A stretch of 64,000 nt of DNA from Gracilariopsis chorda (Eukaryota; Rhodophyta; Florideophyceae; Gracilariales; Gracilariaceae): positions 62,001 through 126,000 of the forward strand of contig NBIV01000160.1 of NCBI GenBank assembly GCA_003194525.1, in the 5' to 3' direction. This document shows positions 34,776-44,813 of the stretch, piece by piece. The translations under genes were made by a program, and so were the position numbers. The notes beneath the pieces are model-generated. The model did no database searches, had not been told where the DNA came from, and saw only the letters and a list, made by a program, of their open reading frames with translations. Within the stretch, counting starts at the first letter, position 1, and every line of letters begins with the position of its first letter.

Positions 34776-35553
34776 TCATATTGGGTGCGTCCTAAAGTTA
34801 AGTAAACGTACGGCCAGTTCAAATATGATAGCTTTTCTGTTGGAATCCGTTGCTAAGGTTGACGTAAGGCCACCAAATGGACCTTTGATAGCACGTATAC
34901 CCCACGCAGGTCTCTCCCGTTCACTTGGAATAATGTGTTGCATAATAAGGTCTATGGCAGCCAGTGCTTCCGATTCAGGAATGTCGCGCGTCTCGTTCAT
35001 TTTCCTTGCTCTAATCATCTTTCCATTAGTGCATTTCGTGTTGTTGACAAAAGCAGAATCACCTGGTATAGCCATGGCTGGAGGGCTCATAGTGTCTGAA
35101 AATTTAGGGTAGTACAGACCAGAAAGTTCAGCAAGCATTGTGTCGTGCCAGCTCCCCGGGAAGTTTATGGCGGCGTGTATTATCTCTCCATGAAGGTTAA
35201 ACACAAAAAGATTAGTAACCTCTACTTGTTGCGTGTATCCTTCGCGGTACGCATTCTGTAAATAACGATCTCCATATTCCTGGAACTTGAAACGGCCTCC
35301 GTCTGTCACAGAAAAAATCCCTTTAAGGAGCAGACCAAAGTTTCTGTTGCTCTCCAAAAGTACTGCGGATTCCTTTTTGTTCGTCAACGGACGGCCAGTG
35401 CGCACCAAACCGGTCTTTTCTGTCTGCTTTTGTTGCTTTTAAAAGCACATGTAGAGCATAATCCAGCCAGACCCCTAGTGATGATGGAACTACACCAAAG
35501 AAAGGGCAGACTTGATATGCTTTAGATGAGGATTTCAAGTAGTACAATGCCAT
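34776..35553 (-). pseudogene. PIF/Harbinger DDE transposase relic B
   Basis: Two overlapping minus-strand frames, 35553-35323 and 35408-34776, together resemble a DDE_4 endonuclease. The first has FFGVVPSSLGVWLDYAL. The second has GIFSVTDGGRFKFQEYGD (first Asp block), REGYTQQVEVTNLFVFNLHG, NFPGSWHDTMLAELSGLY and IPGDSAFVN (second Asp block). The change of frame lies around 35360-35400. The end near 34776 is also out of frame with the expected 'GLNQIRTVY'-like terminus. It is a different subfamily from relic A: the block after the first Asp is GGR rather than GTVLKIARPS. Confidence 0.7.
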
Positions 35554-36361
35554 TCCAAATAAATCTACGCTCTGTAATACGAGCTTTCTTCCTTGTGATG
35601 AATGCGTCTTTTGATACGGACTATTGAATGTGAATTGTGTGCGCGCATTGGAGAAAAGTTAAAGCATATCGTTGAGTAAAAGACTTTTGGTAAAGTTATT
35701 TATTATGATAAAATCTTGGTCAGTACCATGGAGGAGAATTTGCTGCTATGGTGTTGGTTGATGAATGTATCTGGGATGTAGGAGGCCACGACGGGTGTGG
35801 TAAGCCGAATGGTGAGAACGTCTTGCCCGTTTTCGGCGTTTGGTTAATATGTGTGAGCACGCAAGTATCGTTGAATAGGCCGCAACACAATCCGAAACAG
35901 CAGCTTTGTGGATTCTCGAGACCATTCGCAGCGGTCTTACGGTCGGACAAGGTTTGGCGGACGGTTTGGCGATCAGAATGGACCCTCGGAGGGTCCATTC
36001 TGATCGCCAAATCTGGCGTGCAGCCGACCAAATTGGTGCGGACTTGGCCTTTATTTATTGGCTTACATTTGACCAGAAGGCCAACTGGCGATTTCTGCAT
36101 GCACCCACTATTACCGCACTTTTCAGTATCCAAAACAAAGCAACTTTACTGAATCATGTTACAGCATTCCCAGCTTTAAGACGTGTAAGGTAATTTTACT
36201 CACATCCTCACGAAGTTGCAACTGCGTAAACTCCCTACTGTAGATACGAGCGTACAGTACTAAGCGGTGCATACGGACACGGCTCTTGGAGCTCTTGTGC
36301 TCACCGGCTGTGGGAGTACATCGCCAGCCGCGGCGGCCACGCCGCCACATGTTCGTCAGTG
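35554..36361. other. Intergenic, no gene; contains a long perfect palindrome
   Basis: This lies between the Harbinger B relic and the phosphatase gene. Short frames on both strands overlap here, none with a recognisable motif. The last 150 bp are GC-rich and should contain the phosphatase promoter and leader. The palindrome at 35965-36011 is listed separately. Confidence 0.45.
35965..36011. repeat. Perfect 22-bp inverted repeat, 3-base loop
   Basis: Arms TTTGGCGATCAGAATGGACC(CT) and its complement flank CGG. A second partial copy of the outer arm (GGTTTGGCGGACGG) lies just left at 35951-35964. It could form a strong hairpin in RNA or a cruciform, or be the trace of a small excised transposon. 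Confidence 0.85.
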
Positions 36362-37519
36362 ATGGCCTCCCCGGACAACTTGCTCGACCGCGCGGTACAA
36401 CCTTTTCTGCGCGCGTGTCGCGCGTGGGTGTCGTCAGTGACGTCCCCGCGGTCGCGTCGCACTGCCTGTGTCGCCGCGGAGTGCTCCTCACAAAACCTCG
36501 CCTTAGCCGAGTTGATACGCTCGTTGCTACCGCCAGCAGTCGCTCGCGCCCTGCCTTATGAGACGGCCAAAGCACGTTTACCGCCCATAGCGGCGCGATT
36601 TCCCGCTGCCGACCGAATTGTTGCCATTGGCGACGTGCATGGAGATGTAGATGCATTGCGAACTGCACTTCGTTCCGCCCGCGTTTTGGACGAGAATGAC
36701 AGATGGTCCGGAGGTGACACCGTTTTGGTGCAAGTGGGAGACGTTCTAGATCGTGGAAATCATGAACGTGCTATATATCGTCTGTTATTTTCGTTGCAAG
36801 ATTCGGCACCTCTTTCTGGTGGCGCTGTTCATATCTTGCTGGGCAACCACGAGGTTATGAATGCGCGTTTGGATTTTCGGTATGTGACGCGGGCGGGATT
36901 TGATGAGTTCCGTGGTGCGCGTCCTCGAATGCAGTTTGCGCCTTCTTTGGTACACGCTATTCGTTCTCTACCTCCTTTCAAAAGACCTCGAGCTGTCGCA
37001 TTGTCTCCCGGCGGATCATTGGCAGCGCAACTCGCACTTCGTGCTCGCCTCGCAGTTATTGTCGGCGACAATGTCTTCGTGCACGCAGGATTGCGAAAGG
37101 ATCATCTCACTGACGGCGTTCATTCTCGAAAGGGACCGGATCACGCTTTGAATATGCTCAACGAACGAACCAGTACTTTTTTGATGGGCATGGGAAGCTT
37201 GCCAACTGCTTTGCGAGGTGGTAGGAGCCCAATATGGATGCGTGACTACTCGCGTCCTCCCGTGCTGGATCCGGGCAGCGATGTATGCTCCATGCTGGCG
37301 GACACGCTGAAATTTCTCAGAGCGAAGCGAATGATCGTCGGTCACACGCCTCAGCTTCAGGGAATCAATTCTGTGTGTACTGGACAAGTATGGAGGATTG
37401 ATACTGGTATGAGCGCCGTTTACGGTGGTGTACCCGAGGCTTTCGAAATCAACCGCAACGGCAAAGTTCAAATACATACACCAGATGGTGCGATTGACGG
37501 CTGCAAGCGCTTCCACTAA
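36362..37519 (+). CDS. Shewanella-like protein phosphatase (calcineurin-like metallophosphatase)
   Basis: A single exon of 385 codons. The PPP-type metallophosphatase signature is complete: IVAIGDVHGD (90-95), GDTVLVQVGDVLDRG (126-132), ILLGNHEVMNARLDFRYVT (161-164), then FVHAGLRKDH and MIVGHTPQLQGINS, with DTGMSAVYGG near the end. These supply the Asp, His and Asn ligands for two metal ions in phosphate-ester hydrolysis. The W-x-GGD and NHE-x-MN pattern is that of Shewanella-like (SLP) phosphatases, bacterial-type protein phosphatases found in plants, algae and some protists. Residues 1-70 are Arg/Ser/Ala-rich and could be a targeting peptide, but location is not settled. The ATG at 36362 is preferred over the GTG three bases earlier. 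The 3' end faces the next gene, only 37 bp apart. Confidence 0.9.
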   Translation: MASPDNLLDRAVQPFLRACRAWVSSVTSPRSRRTACVAAECSSQNLALAELIRSLLPPAVARALPYETAKARLPPIAARFPAADRIVAIGDVHGDVDALRTALRSARVLDENDRWSGGDTVLVQVGDVLDRGNHERAIYRLLFSLQDSAPLSGGAVHILLGNHEVMNARLDFRYVTRAGFDEFRGARPRMQFAPSLVHAIRSLPPFKRPRAVALSPGGSLAAQLALRARLAVIVGDNVFVHAGLRKDHLTDGVHSRKGPDHALNMLNERTSTFLMGMGSLPTALRGGRSPIWMRDYSRPPVLDPGSDVCSMLADTLKFLRAKRMIVGHTPQLQGINSVCTGQVWRIDTGMSAVYGGVPEAFEINRNGKVQIHTPDGAIDGCKRFH

Positions 37520-37556
37520 CGTGCGCCCCACTTATTTATGTTGTAGTATACGTTCG

Positions 37557-38126
37557 CTACTCTTCAAAGAAAAACTGCTCCGATTCGCCTGCATAATCCG
37601 CCTTAAGAGCTTTCCACGCGTTGATACGCTCTTCTGAAACATCCGTGGGCGCCTTATCCCATTGCAAAAACAAAGATAGTATCACACTAGTGCGATCTTT
37701 CCCGAGTAATCGCAAAACATACGTTGTAGACTTTGTAGCATCGCGACTTATTCCTGTTTCGAACTTAGCGCCGCTGAAACCTTCGAGCAGCAAGTGCATG
37801 TCTAGATTAATAGAACCATCAATTAGGTTTGCGTACTCGCCTGTCGGTACCTCGGCAAAGAACAATCCGTCAAAAGTTGCAATGGATTCCATGATTACAG
37901 CGTCATTTCGTCCGATGAGACGGAGGTTTCCCAATGCTTTGAGTCGATCCAGAAACTGTTTCTTTGGAGTATCGGCTACCGTACTGCGTTTCGGGGCAGC
38001 CATTCGCACTGGAATTGTTCGCACACGACGATCACGTTGAACGGTGAAGTTATTTGCTCGCCTCCCGCCATGGATGATGGTTGTTTTGCGGCGGAGGACT
38101 TGCGGTACGGTTGTAACGAAGGCCAT
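37557..38126 (-). CDS. Probable plastid-targeted protein with ChuX/HutX-like features
   Basis: A single exon of 189 codons. Residues 1-45 are basic, with Ser, Thr and Arg and few acids (MAFVTTVPQVLRRKTTIIHGGRR), which fits an organelle transit peptide. The remaining 57-175 looks like one small alpha/beta domain: LKALGNLRLIGRNDAVIMES, AEVPTGEYANL, LDMHLLLEGFSGAKFETG, VILSLFLQWDK. By eye the order 'VI-E.. P-G-Y-NL.. HL.. A.FE.. +.FLQWD' resembles the haem-utilisation ChuX/HutX fold of bacteria, but identity is low and I do not claim haem binding. It converges with the phosphatase and is divergent from REV3, 551 bp away. The gene itself is well supported by length, transit-like N-terminus and lack of overlap. 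Confidence 0.7.
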   Translation of the reverse strand: MAFVTTVPQVLRRKTTIIHGGRRANNFTVQRDRRVRTIPVRMAAPKRSTVADTPKKQFLDRLKALGNLRLIGRNDAVIMESIATFDGLFFAEVPTGEYANLIDGSINLDMHLLLEGFSGAKFETGISRDATKSTTYVLRLLGKDRTSVILSLFLQWDKAPTDVSEERINAWKALKADYAGESEQFFFEE

Positions 38127-38677
38127 GAGTGATATCGGATCGCGTTTATGCTCTTAGCAATCGATTCTTTTCCGTCTTTTGCCGATGTTTTGTTCTTCTT
38201 CAGGGACGATGACAGACCCCGTGGAATAAACGTCAAGTTTGCAAGGAATCGAAGTCTGTACAGCGAACGAGATGAATGACAACGTAGGTGAAGTTATACG
38301 TTGCCATAACTTCACGGATTGCTGCAGTTGAGATCAAGTGAGGGTTTTCACGCATTTGCGGGTTGGGTAAACCTGCGGGTTGGCTTCGATTGTCTGAAGG
38401 GCCGAGTGGACACGTGTATCCGGACGCGGGCACATCCTTTTGCAGGTTTCTTGACTACAAACTAGTCCAGTTTGACCATCTCCGTGAGGCATGATTATTG
38501 CAGCTCTGAAAGTCATCTCGGGTAGAAGATTTTGTCCTTCATGGCACTGGATGCAGGTGAACACAGACCAGTCCAAACTGAGGTGAAAGTACTTGCTCCT
38601 GAAAGCTTAGAGGATGCCGGCAAAGCGTTCTCCTTTACCACCGATTCAATTACCGAAGAGACGACCTTTCTTGTGAA
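38127..38677. promoter_or_regulatory. Shared upstream region of the plastid protein gene and REV3
   Basis: 551 bp lie between two divergent start codons, so both promoters and leaders should be here. I see no clear TATA box. Short frames on the minus strand (38233-38433, 38334-38576) have no recognisable motif and are taken as chance. Confidence 0.4.
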
Positions 38678-41600
38678 ATGACCCAGAAGAACATATCTGA
38701 GGCGTTGGTCGCAGTTCGAATCGTGCATATTGATTACTACGAACATCCTCTCCAGAATTACTCGTCATCAACAGTGTTTCAAGCAGCTCGTATTAGTTCA
38801 AAATCCCCATCGGACAGACTCCCAGTCATACGAATATTCGGCAGCACACCGGCTGGACAACGTGCATGTGTTCATGTACACGGGCTACGACCATACTTAT
38901 ACTTCCCTCTCCCTAAGATAGATCCCTCCGTGCTCCTTGCTTATACCCACGAATTGCGATCTGCCATTGAGACAGCCCTTCGTGCCGCCTATACACCAGA
39001 AGGTGACCCAAAGCCGTTCATCGCTGACGTGAAACCTGTCTTGAAACATGATATCTACGGCTACCGAACATCCGCGATTCCCTTTGTGCAAATCTTTGTG
39101 TATGCACCTTCCACCGTCCTCCGTATTGCCACAATCGTAGCCCAGAAGGCCTTGCCTGAGCATTTAATCGCGCATAATCCGCTTCCATATGACGCACACG
39201 TTCCATTCGTTCTTCAGTTCCTAACTGATTTCTCATTAGCGGGCATGGATTACATCTACTTATCGCATGTTCGATTCCGTGGTTCCTTGCCCATGACACC
39301 AAACAGAAGCGACGTATTAGATCTATATCGGAACCCCTTGGATAAAAGACTGTTCTACGATGGCCTGAAAAACACTCAAAGTGATCTCTTCTGGCCCTTC
39401 CAAGTACCAAAACGGTCAACGTGCGCTCTAGAAATGGACACCATGTCATCTCGAATTATGAACACAGAGGAGAAGGATCATGGTATTTACAGTTTCACCT
39501 CTCGCACGTTGGCAGTGTTGTGGGAAGAGGAACGGCTCAGAACAGGAAAGTATCCTGTCCGAAAACGCCCTTCCGAACGACCTGTAAAGGCCGGAGCCCA
39601 ATTCACTGATGACGTCATGAAGGAGAGCTTAAAGGAGTTGCTTAACACGGAACTCGATGCCTCTCAGGGTGTCTCCCCTAAAGATTCGGATATCCACTTG
39701 GAAAAAGGAATCGATCACGATGACGATGGTAACAATTCACAAGAGTTTGATGATGTTCTAAAGTATCTTGACGCCCCCTCTATCGCAGAAACGTACGAAG
39801 ACGATATTATTCAGTTTCCTGACGACCCAGACTTCAGTGATTGGTGTGAACAGCTCAATGCTTTCGATCGTGATCATCATCTGGGCGCGGACGAGCAGGA
39901 TGCACAGGAGGAGGACAAGTCAATTAAACAAACATGGGCAGATATTGCGGCTTGCACGCAAACAGCATCATTGAATATCAATGTTCAAAAGATGGACGGC
40001 GGTGCAGAGCAATTATCAAGCGAAAGAACGTTGACTGCAAACCTAGAACATTTTGTTCCCAAGGAAACAAGTTCCGAAACACAGTCGCTTCCAGTAGCAT
40101 CGTTTCATGGCAGTGAAGAAATCCAGGATAGCCATTCCACAGATCGAAATGATAAGCTGGGCACTCAAACACGGAAGCAACAAGGCCTTGCTATCGCAGT
40201 TAAACCGCCATGGAAGCCTTCGCCAGGTATGATTACCGGGGATGATGATCAGGGCATAGCATCGTTTGGGGATAATTCTGAAGAAGGTGATAGAAGTACA
40301 AAATGTGCGAAGGACACAAGACATGTTTCGCAAAACGATCAAGATATGTTGGACAACATTAGCTACGCTCTTGATCCATCGGTCTCTCAGCTTCCTCTGG
40401 TACGACCTTCGAAAACAAGTAAACCCCATGGCAAAGGTGCAAAATGCCGTATTCTGAGACCTGTGGTGAAGCCCCCAAGAATCTTAGAAACTAGTCATTC
40501 TCCTTTTGAAGCCCTCTTCATTAAGTATAAGACACCCTTTTACGGCCATTCAGAAGACCAACCTAAGGACGATGTTTTCTACGGTGGAAAGAGAGTACCT
40601 GTCCGAAGGGCCGGTGCAAAGGGACATCTTCCGTTTCCGCAGTTCATACACAAGGATATTGTTCGACCTCTCGAAGTCCTGCCTAGAGTGGTGTGTCCAA
40701 TTCAAAAACCGCCGAAGACTTCCGATCTCCGTATGATGCTTATATATGAAAACGGTGATACAAAACACACTGGTGAGCACGTGGGATTGGATATTGATTC
40801 GGCAGGGCGACATATCGTGAAGCACCAGGCCAACACTTTCTGGAGACAATTCACGGGTTCATCTCACGGCCATGTATTGCATGGATCAGGTCATGCGGAT
40901 AAAGCCGAACTCGCAAGAGCCTTGAATGGTACCGAAAGCGTTCCTTCCTTCAATCCAACACCGACCGGCGAACGCGGGTCACATTCTATCACATCCCAGT
41001 TAAATGATCAGAGAGACGCGCTGGAATTTAACAGACCTCCTTCCCCTAAGTACGATGAAGCGTACCAGATTGTGGTTAACTCTCACAAGGCTAAGGCCTT
41101 TTTCGAGCGTAAGTCAAGTGCATCTCCTCTTCCATTTTTGTTGTATTCTTGTGCAGGTCCGAACTTGTGATGCTAAGTTATTAATCTGAGAGTCTGATCC
41201 CCTTGTGTGTTAAAGCGGGCGGGCAGGGAGCCAGGATAACGCCGAGTATTCCGATTCCTGGTTCAAAGCTGGATTCTGCGAAGAGAAATCGTACTGCGAC
41301 AGCATCGCAGTCTCCGCACATGTATCAAAATATGACGGTGATGGCTGTAGAGGTAAGTTGGAATCATCGCAGTGAACTCGAAGACTGGGTCTTGTGTCTT
41401 TGTTTTCTGACATCAGAATCATCTTCTACAACCAAAACATCGATTGGCCAACCATGAATTCTCCGGAACAACTCACTACGATAACAGGTTCTTGCTTCTA
41501 GTTATGGTGATAAACTTCCGGACCCTGCTCGAAACGGAATTCTCGCTGTCAGCACATACATCCAAACAGACGATGTGTTCCCTCAAATGAGAACAAATGA

Positions 41601-43998
41601 GTCCTTAATATTTGTCGTTAAGCGTCCAGCAAGTTTAGACCCCTCTCATTCTATACATTCTTGCGATTCCGAAAGTTCGTTACTAGATGCCTTGGCAAAT
41701 CTGATAAGGGCTCGTGATCCTGATGCGCTTGTTGGATTCGAGACTCAGAATGCTTCAGTTGGATACATTCTCGAACGAGCGCAGGCAATGAGCCATAGCT
41801 TTCATCAATTAGCATCACGCTGGCTGAAGGAAACCACCTTCATGCCGAGGAACCAAGAGCAAAAACCTGACAACCCCGCTGCTGCCTACTATCGCAGAAA
41901 AGGAGTAGACATTAAGATCACGGGAAGGCATATCGTTAATCTCTGGCGTATTGTTCGAAAGGAAGTTAAGCTACCTGCCTATTCAAAGGAGACCATAGCG
42001 GCAGAGCTGTTCGACATGACATTTCCCAAACATGCAAACAAACATATGGAGGAATGGTTCAACTGCGACTCTCAGTTTTATCGAGCGATGGCTCATCTTT
42101 CACGCTTGGTATATCTTGATATAGCGATTATGGACAAATTGAATGTTATGAGTCGCACCGGTGAACTAGCACGAGTCTTTGGAATCGACTTTATGAGCGT
42201 TTTAACGAGAGGAAGCCAATACCGGGTCGAGAGTATGATGAGAAGAGTTGCCGGAGCACGAAACTTCGCTCTGCTCACGGCATCACGTGAAGAGGTATTC
42301 AGACAACCTGCCGTGGAAGCATTACCGTTGGTAATGGAACCGTTATCGGCTCTATATGTAGACCCCGTTGTTGTTCTAGACTTCCAGAGTCTCTATCCTT
42401 CCGTCATCATTGCCCATAATCTTTGCTTCAGCACTATGATGGGAAACATAAATAGAATCTCAAAATGGTTCGAAAGACGTCGAATTGGAGTTCAACCGAA
42501 TTACGACCCTCCAGTGTTGGGAGAACTTCTTGAATCCCCGGAAGACAGCGTCTTCGTTGCCTCAAATGGTGAAATGTTTGTCCAGTCGTCTGTCAGGAAG
42601 GGAGTTCTGCCTCAGCTGCTTGAAGAAATTCTGGAGACGCGGGTCATGGTGAAAACGGCGATGAAAGAAGCTAAAGATGAAGCTATAGTTAACTTATTGA
42701 ACGCTAGACAGTTTGGACTGAAGATGATTGCAAACGTAACATATGGATACACATCTGCGAGTTTCTCTGGACGAATGCCATGCGCTGGTTTGGCAGATGC
42801 CATCGTGCAGTGTGGCCGTGACTGTCTTGAAAATGTCATCCAGTACGTTGAAGGAGAACTGCGTCAAACAACGGGTGCCACTGTTGTTTACGGAGATACA
42901 GATTCTCTCTTCGTACAAGTCCCAGGAGTAACCAGAGAAGAAGCGTTCCGAATAGGAGAGAAGATCGTTGATTATGTGGAAGACAAGTTTCCGACCCCCA
43001 TAACCTTGAAACTTGAAAAGGTTTACCATCCGTGTATCTTGCAAACCAAGAAACGATACGTCGGATATAGTTATGAGTCTCCGAAGCAAGCAGTTCCCAT
43101 GTTTGACGCAAAAGGAATCGAGACTGTTCGTAGAGATTCTTGTCCACTTGTTCAGAAGACCATGGAAAAATGTATCCGAATGTTGTTTGAAACGAAGAAT
43201 GTATCATTAGTGAAGACATATGTTCAGAGGCTGTGCCAGCGACTGCACCAAGATCGTGTTCCGCATGCTGACTATATTTTTCGAAAGGAAGTGCGGTTAG
43301 GATCGTACAAGGAAGGTCACTTGCCACCAGCCGCTATCGTTGCAACAAAAGCCATCGAAATGGATCCCAGAGCGGTGCCAAGACATGGAGAAAGGGTTCC
43401 ATTTGTTGTTGTATACGAGAGACCAGGGGCCCCTTTGAAGGACTGTGTCGTAGCCCCAGGGGATTTTGAGTCATCGTTTCATCAAGGGTATGTTCGCTTG
43501 AATACAACCTACTACATCACCAAGCAACTCCTTCCTGCACTGAATCGTATATTCGGTCTGATCGGCGTGCGTGTTTCTGTGTGGTATGCGGAAATGCCAC
43601 GTCCATCATTTGAATGGATTCATCCCTTGGAAAAAGAAAAAAGAACGCTTAGAGATAAGCAGAGCAACCTGAAGATGTTCTACGGCTCAGAAAAGTGTAT
43701 TATATGCCACAAAAAAGCGTTGGGAAAGAAGATATGCTACACGTGCATTGAAGATGAAAATGGTTTACAGGCATCACGTTTTATAGTTGAAACCAGACGT
43801 CGAGAAATGGAGCGAAAGCACGCCGCCTTTGTTCGAAAATGTATCAGTTGTATAGGAGTCCAACCCCTTGGACGACGGGAGATTTTGTGTGCAAACATCC
43901 TATGCCCTGTTCACGAAGAAATCGCCGTGTCTGAGAGAAAACTGAGACACTTGGAAATGCTGCTAAGCGATCACTTGTCCTGGACGACCGAGAGGTGA
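38678..43998 (+). CDS. REV3: DNA polymerase zeta catalytic subunit, three exons
   Basis: Proposed exons are 38678-41108, 41216-41352 and 41488-43998 (about 1,692 residues). The N-terminus has VRIVHIDYYEHPLQ, VIRIFGSTPAGQ and CVHVHGLRPYLYFPLP, as in family B Rev3. A long acidic, poorly conserved region follows. MTVMAVE joined to VLASSYGDKLPDPARNG starts the exonuclease-like domain, where VGFETQNASVGYI lacks the usual catalytic Asp, consistent with Rev3 having no proofreading. Polymerase motifs are intact: DFQSLYPSVIIAHN (near 1153), KMIANVTYGYTSASF (1267), VVYGDTDSLFVQ (1323). The C-terminus has two Cys clusters, CIICHK/CYTC and CISC/CANILCP, for zinc and the Fe-S cluster that binds accessory subunits. 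It extends DNA past lesions (translesion synthesis). The start is the first ATG before the conserved block. Confidence 0.9.
41109..41215 (+). other. REV3 intron 1 (proposed)
   Basis: Donor GTAAGT after ...TTCGAGC and acceptor TTAAAG before CGGGCGGGCAG give an in-phase join. Without it the first frame stops at 41170 and the second frame has a stop at 41182. A more typical acceptor, TTGTGCAG at 41151-41158, leads to a stop in the needed frame, so I prefer 41215. The 3' border is uncertain. Confidence 0.6.
41353..41487 (+). other. REV3 intron 2 (proposed)
   Basis: Donor GAG|GTAAGT and acceptor ATAACAG|GTT, 135 bp. Splicing joins MTVMAVE to VLASSYGDKLPDP, which restores a contiguous family B polymerase block. 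The alternative acceptor CTTCTAG 14 bases later would put the exon out of frame. Confidence 0.8.
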
Positions 43999-44237
43999 CA
44001 CAAGACCGAGTCGACAATATTGCAACGAACTATGCTCAAAGTGACAGAACGGTGCATACCTGAACCAAGACAAGCGTACATCATTGAATGCTGCGCAATC
44101 ATCATGCTTAAGTCTCCCACCTGCAGCCGTATTGGTAATCTTTCCGAGGTCTAATACCCTTCTCCATGTGCGTTACTCAACGAAGAGATATTGCCAAAGA
44201 AGCACACGAATGCAAGACGAAGTACCTCTCTTCCCTT
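43999..44237. other. Convergent 3' region of REV3 and NOL12
   Basis: 239 bp between two stop codons. It holds both 3' untranslated regions. Nothing else is seen. Confidence 0.5.
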
Positions 44238-44813
44238 TCAACTGGATTTATGACGGGCCTCTCGACGCCGCCGCAGCTTTGCTTTTCTCAAATGGCCTTT
44301 TGAAAGCAAATGAGTGAATGAAGTCTTTCGCTTTCCAATCTTCTTCGATGGCTTCACAACCCCAAGCTTTGACGCTGAAGTGGACTTCTCATTTGTTGAC
44401 TTTTCTTCGTCCTTGGATGTTGCAACTTTTTCTTCGCTGCCTTTCTCCTTTGGATGGTCTTCCACTTCATTTTTCTTAAGGAGATATGCTGACTGGGCAG
44501 TATCCATCGGCTGCACTATAGCAGTCACAGTGCCATCTGCACATTGAAATTCAGTGGACTTGACTTGGGACTGCTCACCCCCAGAATCTTCTTCATCCGA
44601 CTTTGAAAGGATCCTTCGACGATTTTCACGGATGAATTCTCTTCGCTGTCTCCTCTCTTCTCGTCTTTCTTGTTTTTGCTTTGCAGCGGCGAGCTTCTGT
44701 GCTTCTTGGCGGCGTTGTTGTTTTCGTCGGCGGAAACCTGTCACGAACTGACGATGCGCCTCTGCAGAATAAACCACAGGGGGACCTTGCTGCTTTCGTG
44801 AAATAGAAGGCAT
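44238..44813 (-). CDS. Rrp17/NOL12-family nucleolar protein
   Basis: A single exon of 191 codons. Residues 15-65 match the family hallmark: YSAEAHRQFVTGFRRRKQQRRQEAQK followed by a long Arg/Glu/Gln helix (ERREERRQRREF). The human and yeast proteins begin with a comparable 'F-ltGFhKRK..R...A' block and a charged coiled coil. Rrp17/NOL12 acts in the nucleolus in 5' trimming of pre-rRNA for the large ribosomal subunit. The C-terminus is Lys/Ser-rich and ends in very basic sequence (LRKAKLRRRREARHKSS), fitting nucleolar retention. It is convergent with REV3. The 191 residues match the small size typical of this family. Confidence 0.75.
   Translation of the reverse strand: MPSISRKQQGPPVVYSAEAHRQFVTGFRRRKQQRRQEAQKLAAAKQKQERREERRQRREFIRENRRRILSKSDEEDSGGEQSQVKSTEFQCADGTVTAIVQPMDTAQSAYLLKKNEVEDHPKEKGSEEKVATSKDEEKSTNEKSTSASKLGVVKPSKKIGKRKTSFTHLLSKGHLRKAKLRRRREARHKSS

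Noticed and set aside
36159-36668. 169-codon minus-strand frame over the start of the phosphatase gene
   Set aside because: It lies antisense to the well-supported phosphatase N-terminus and has an Arg-rich composition expected of an antisense shadow.
37016-37531. 171-codon minus-strand frame opposite the phosphatase
   Set aside because: It is a shadow of the metallophosphatase coding strand with no independent motif.
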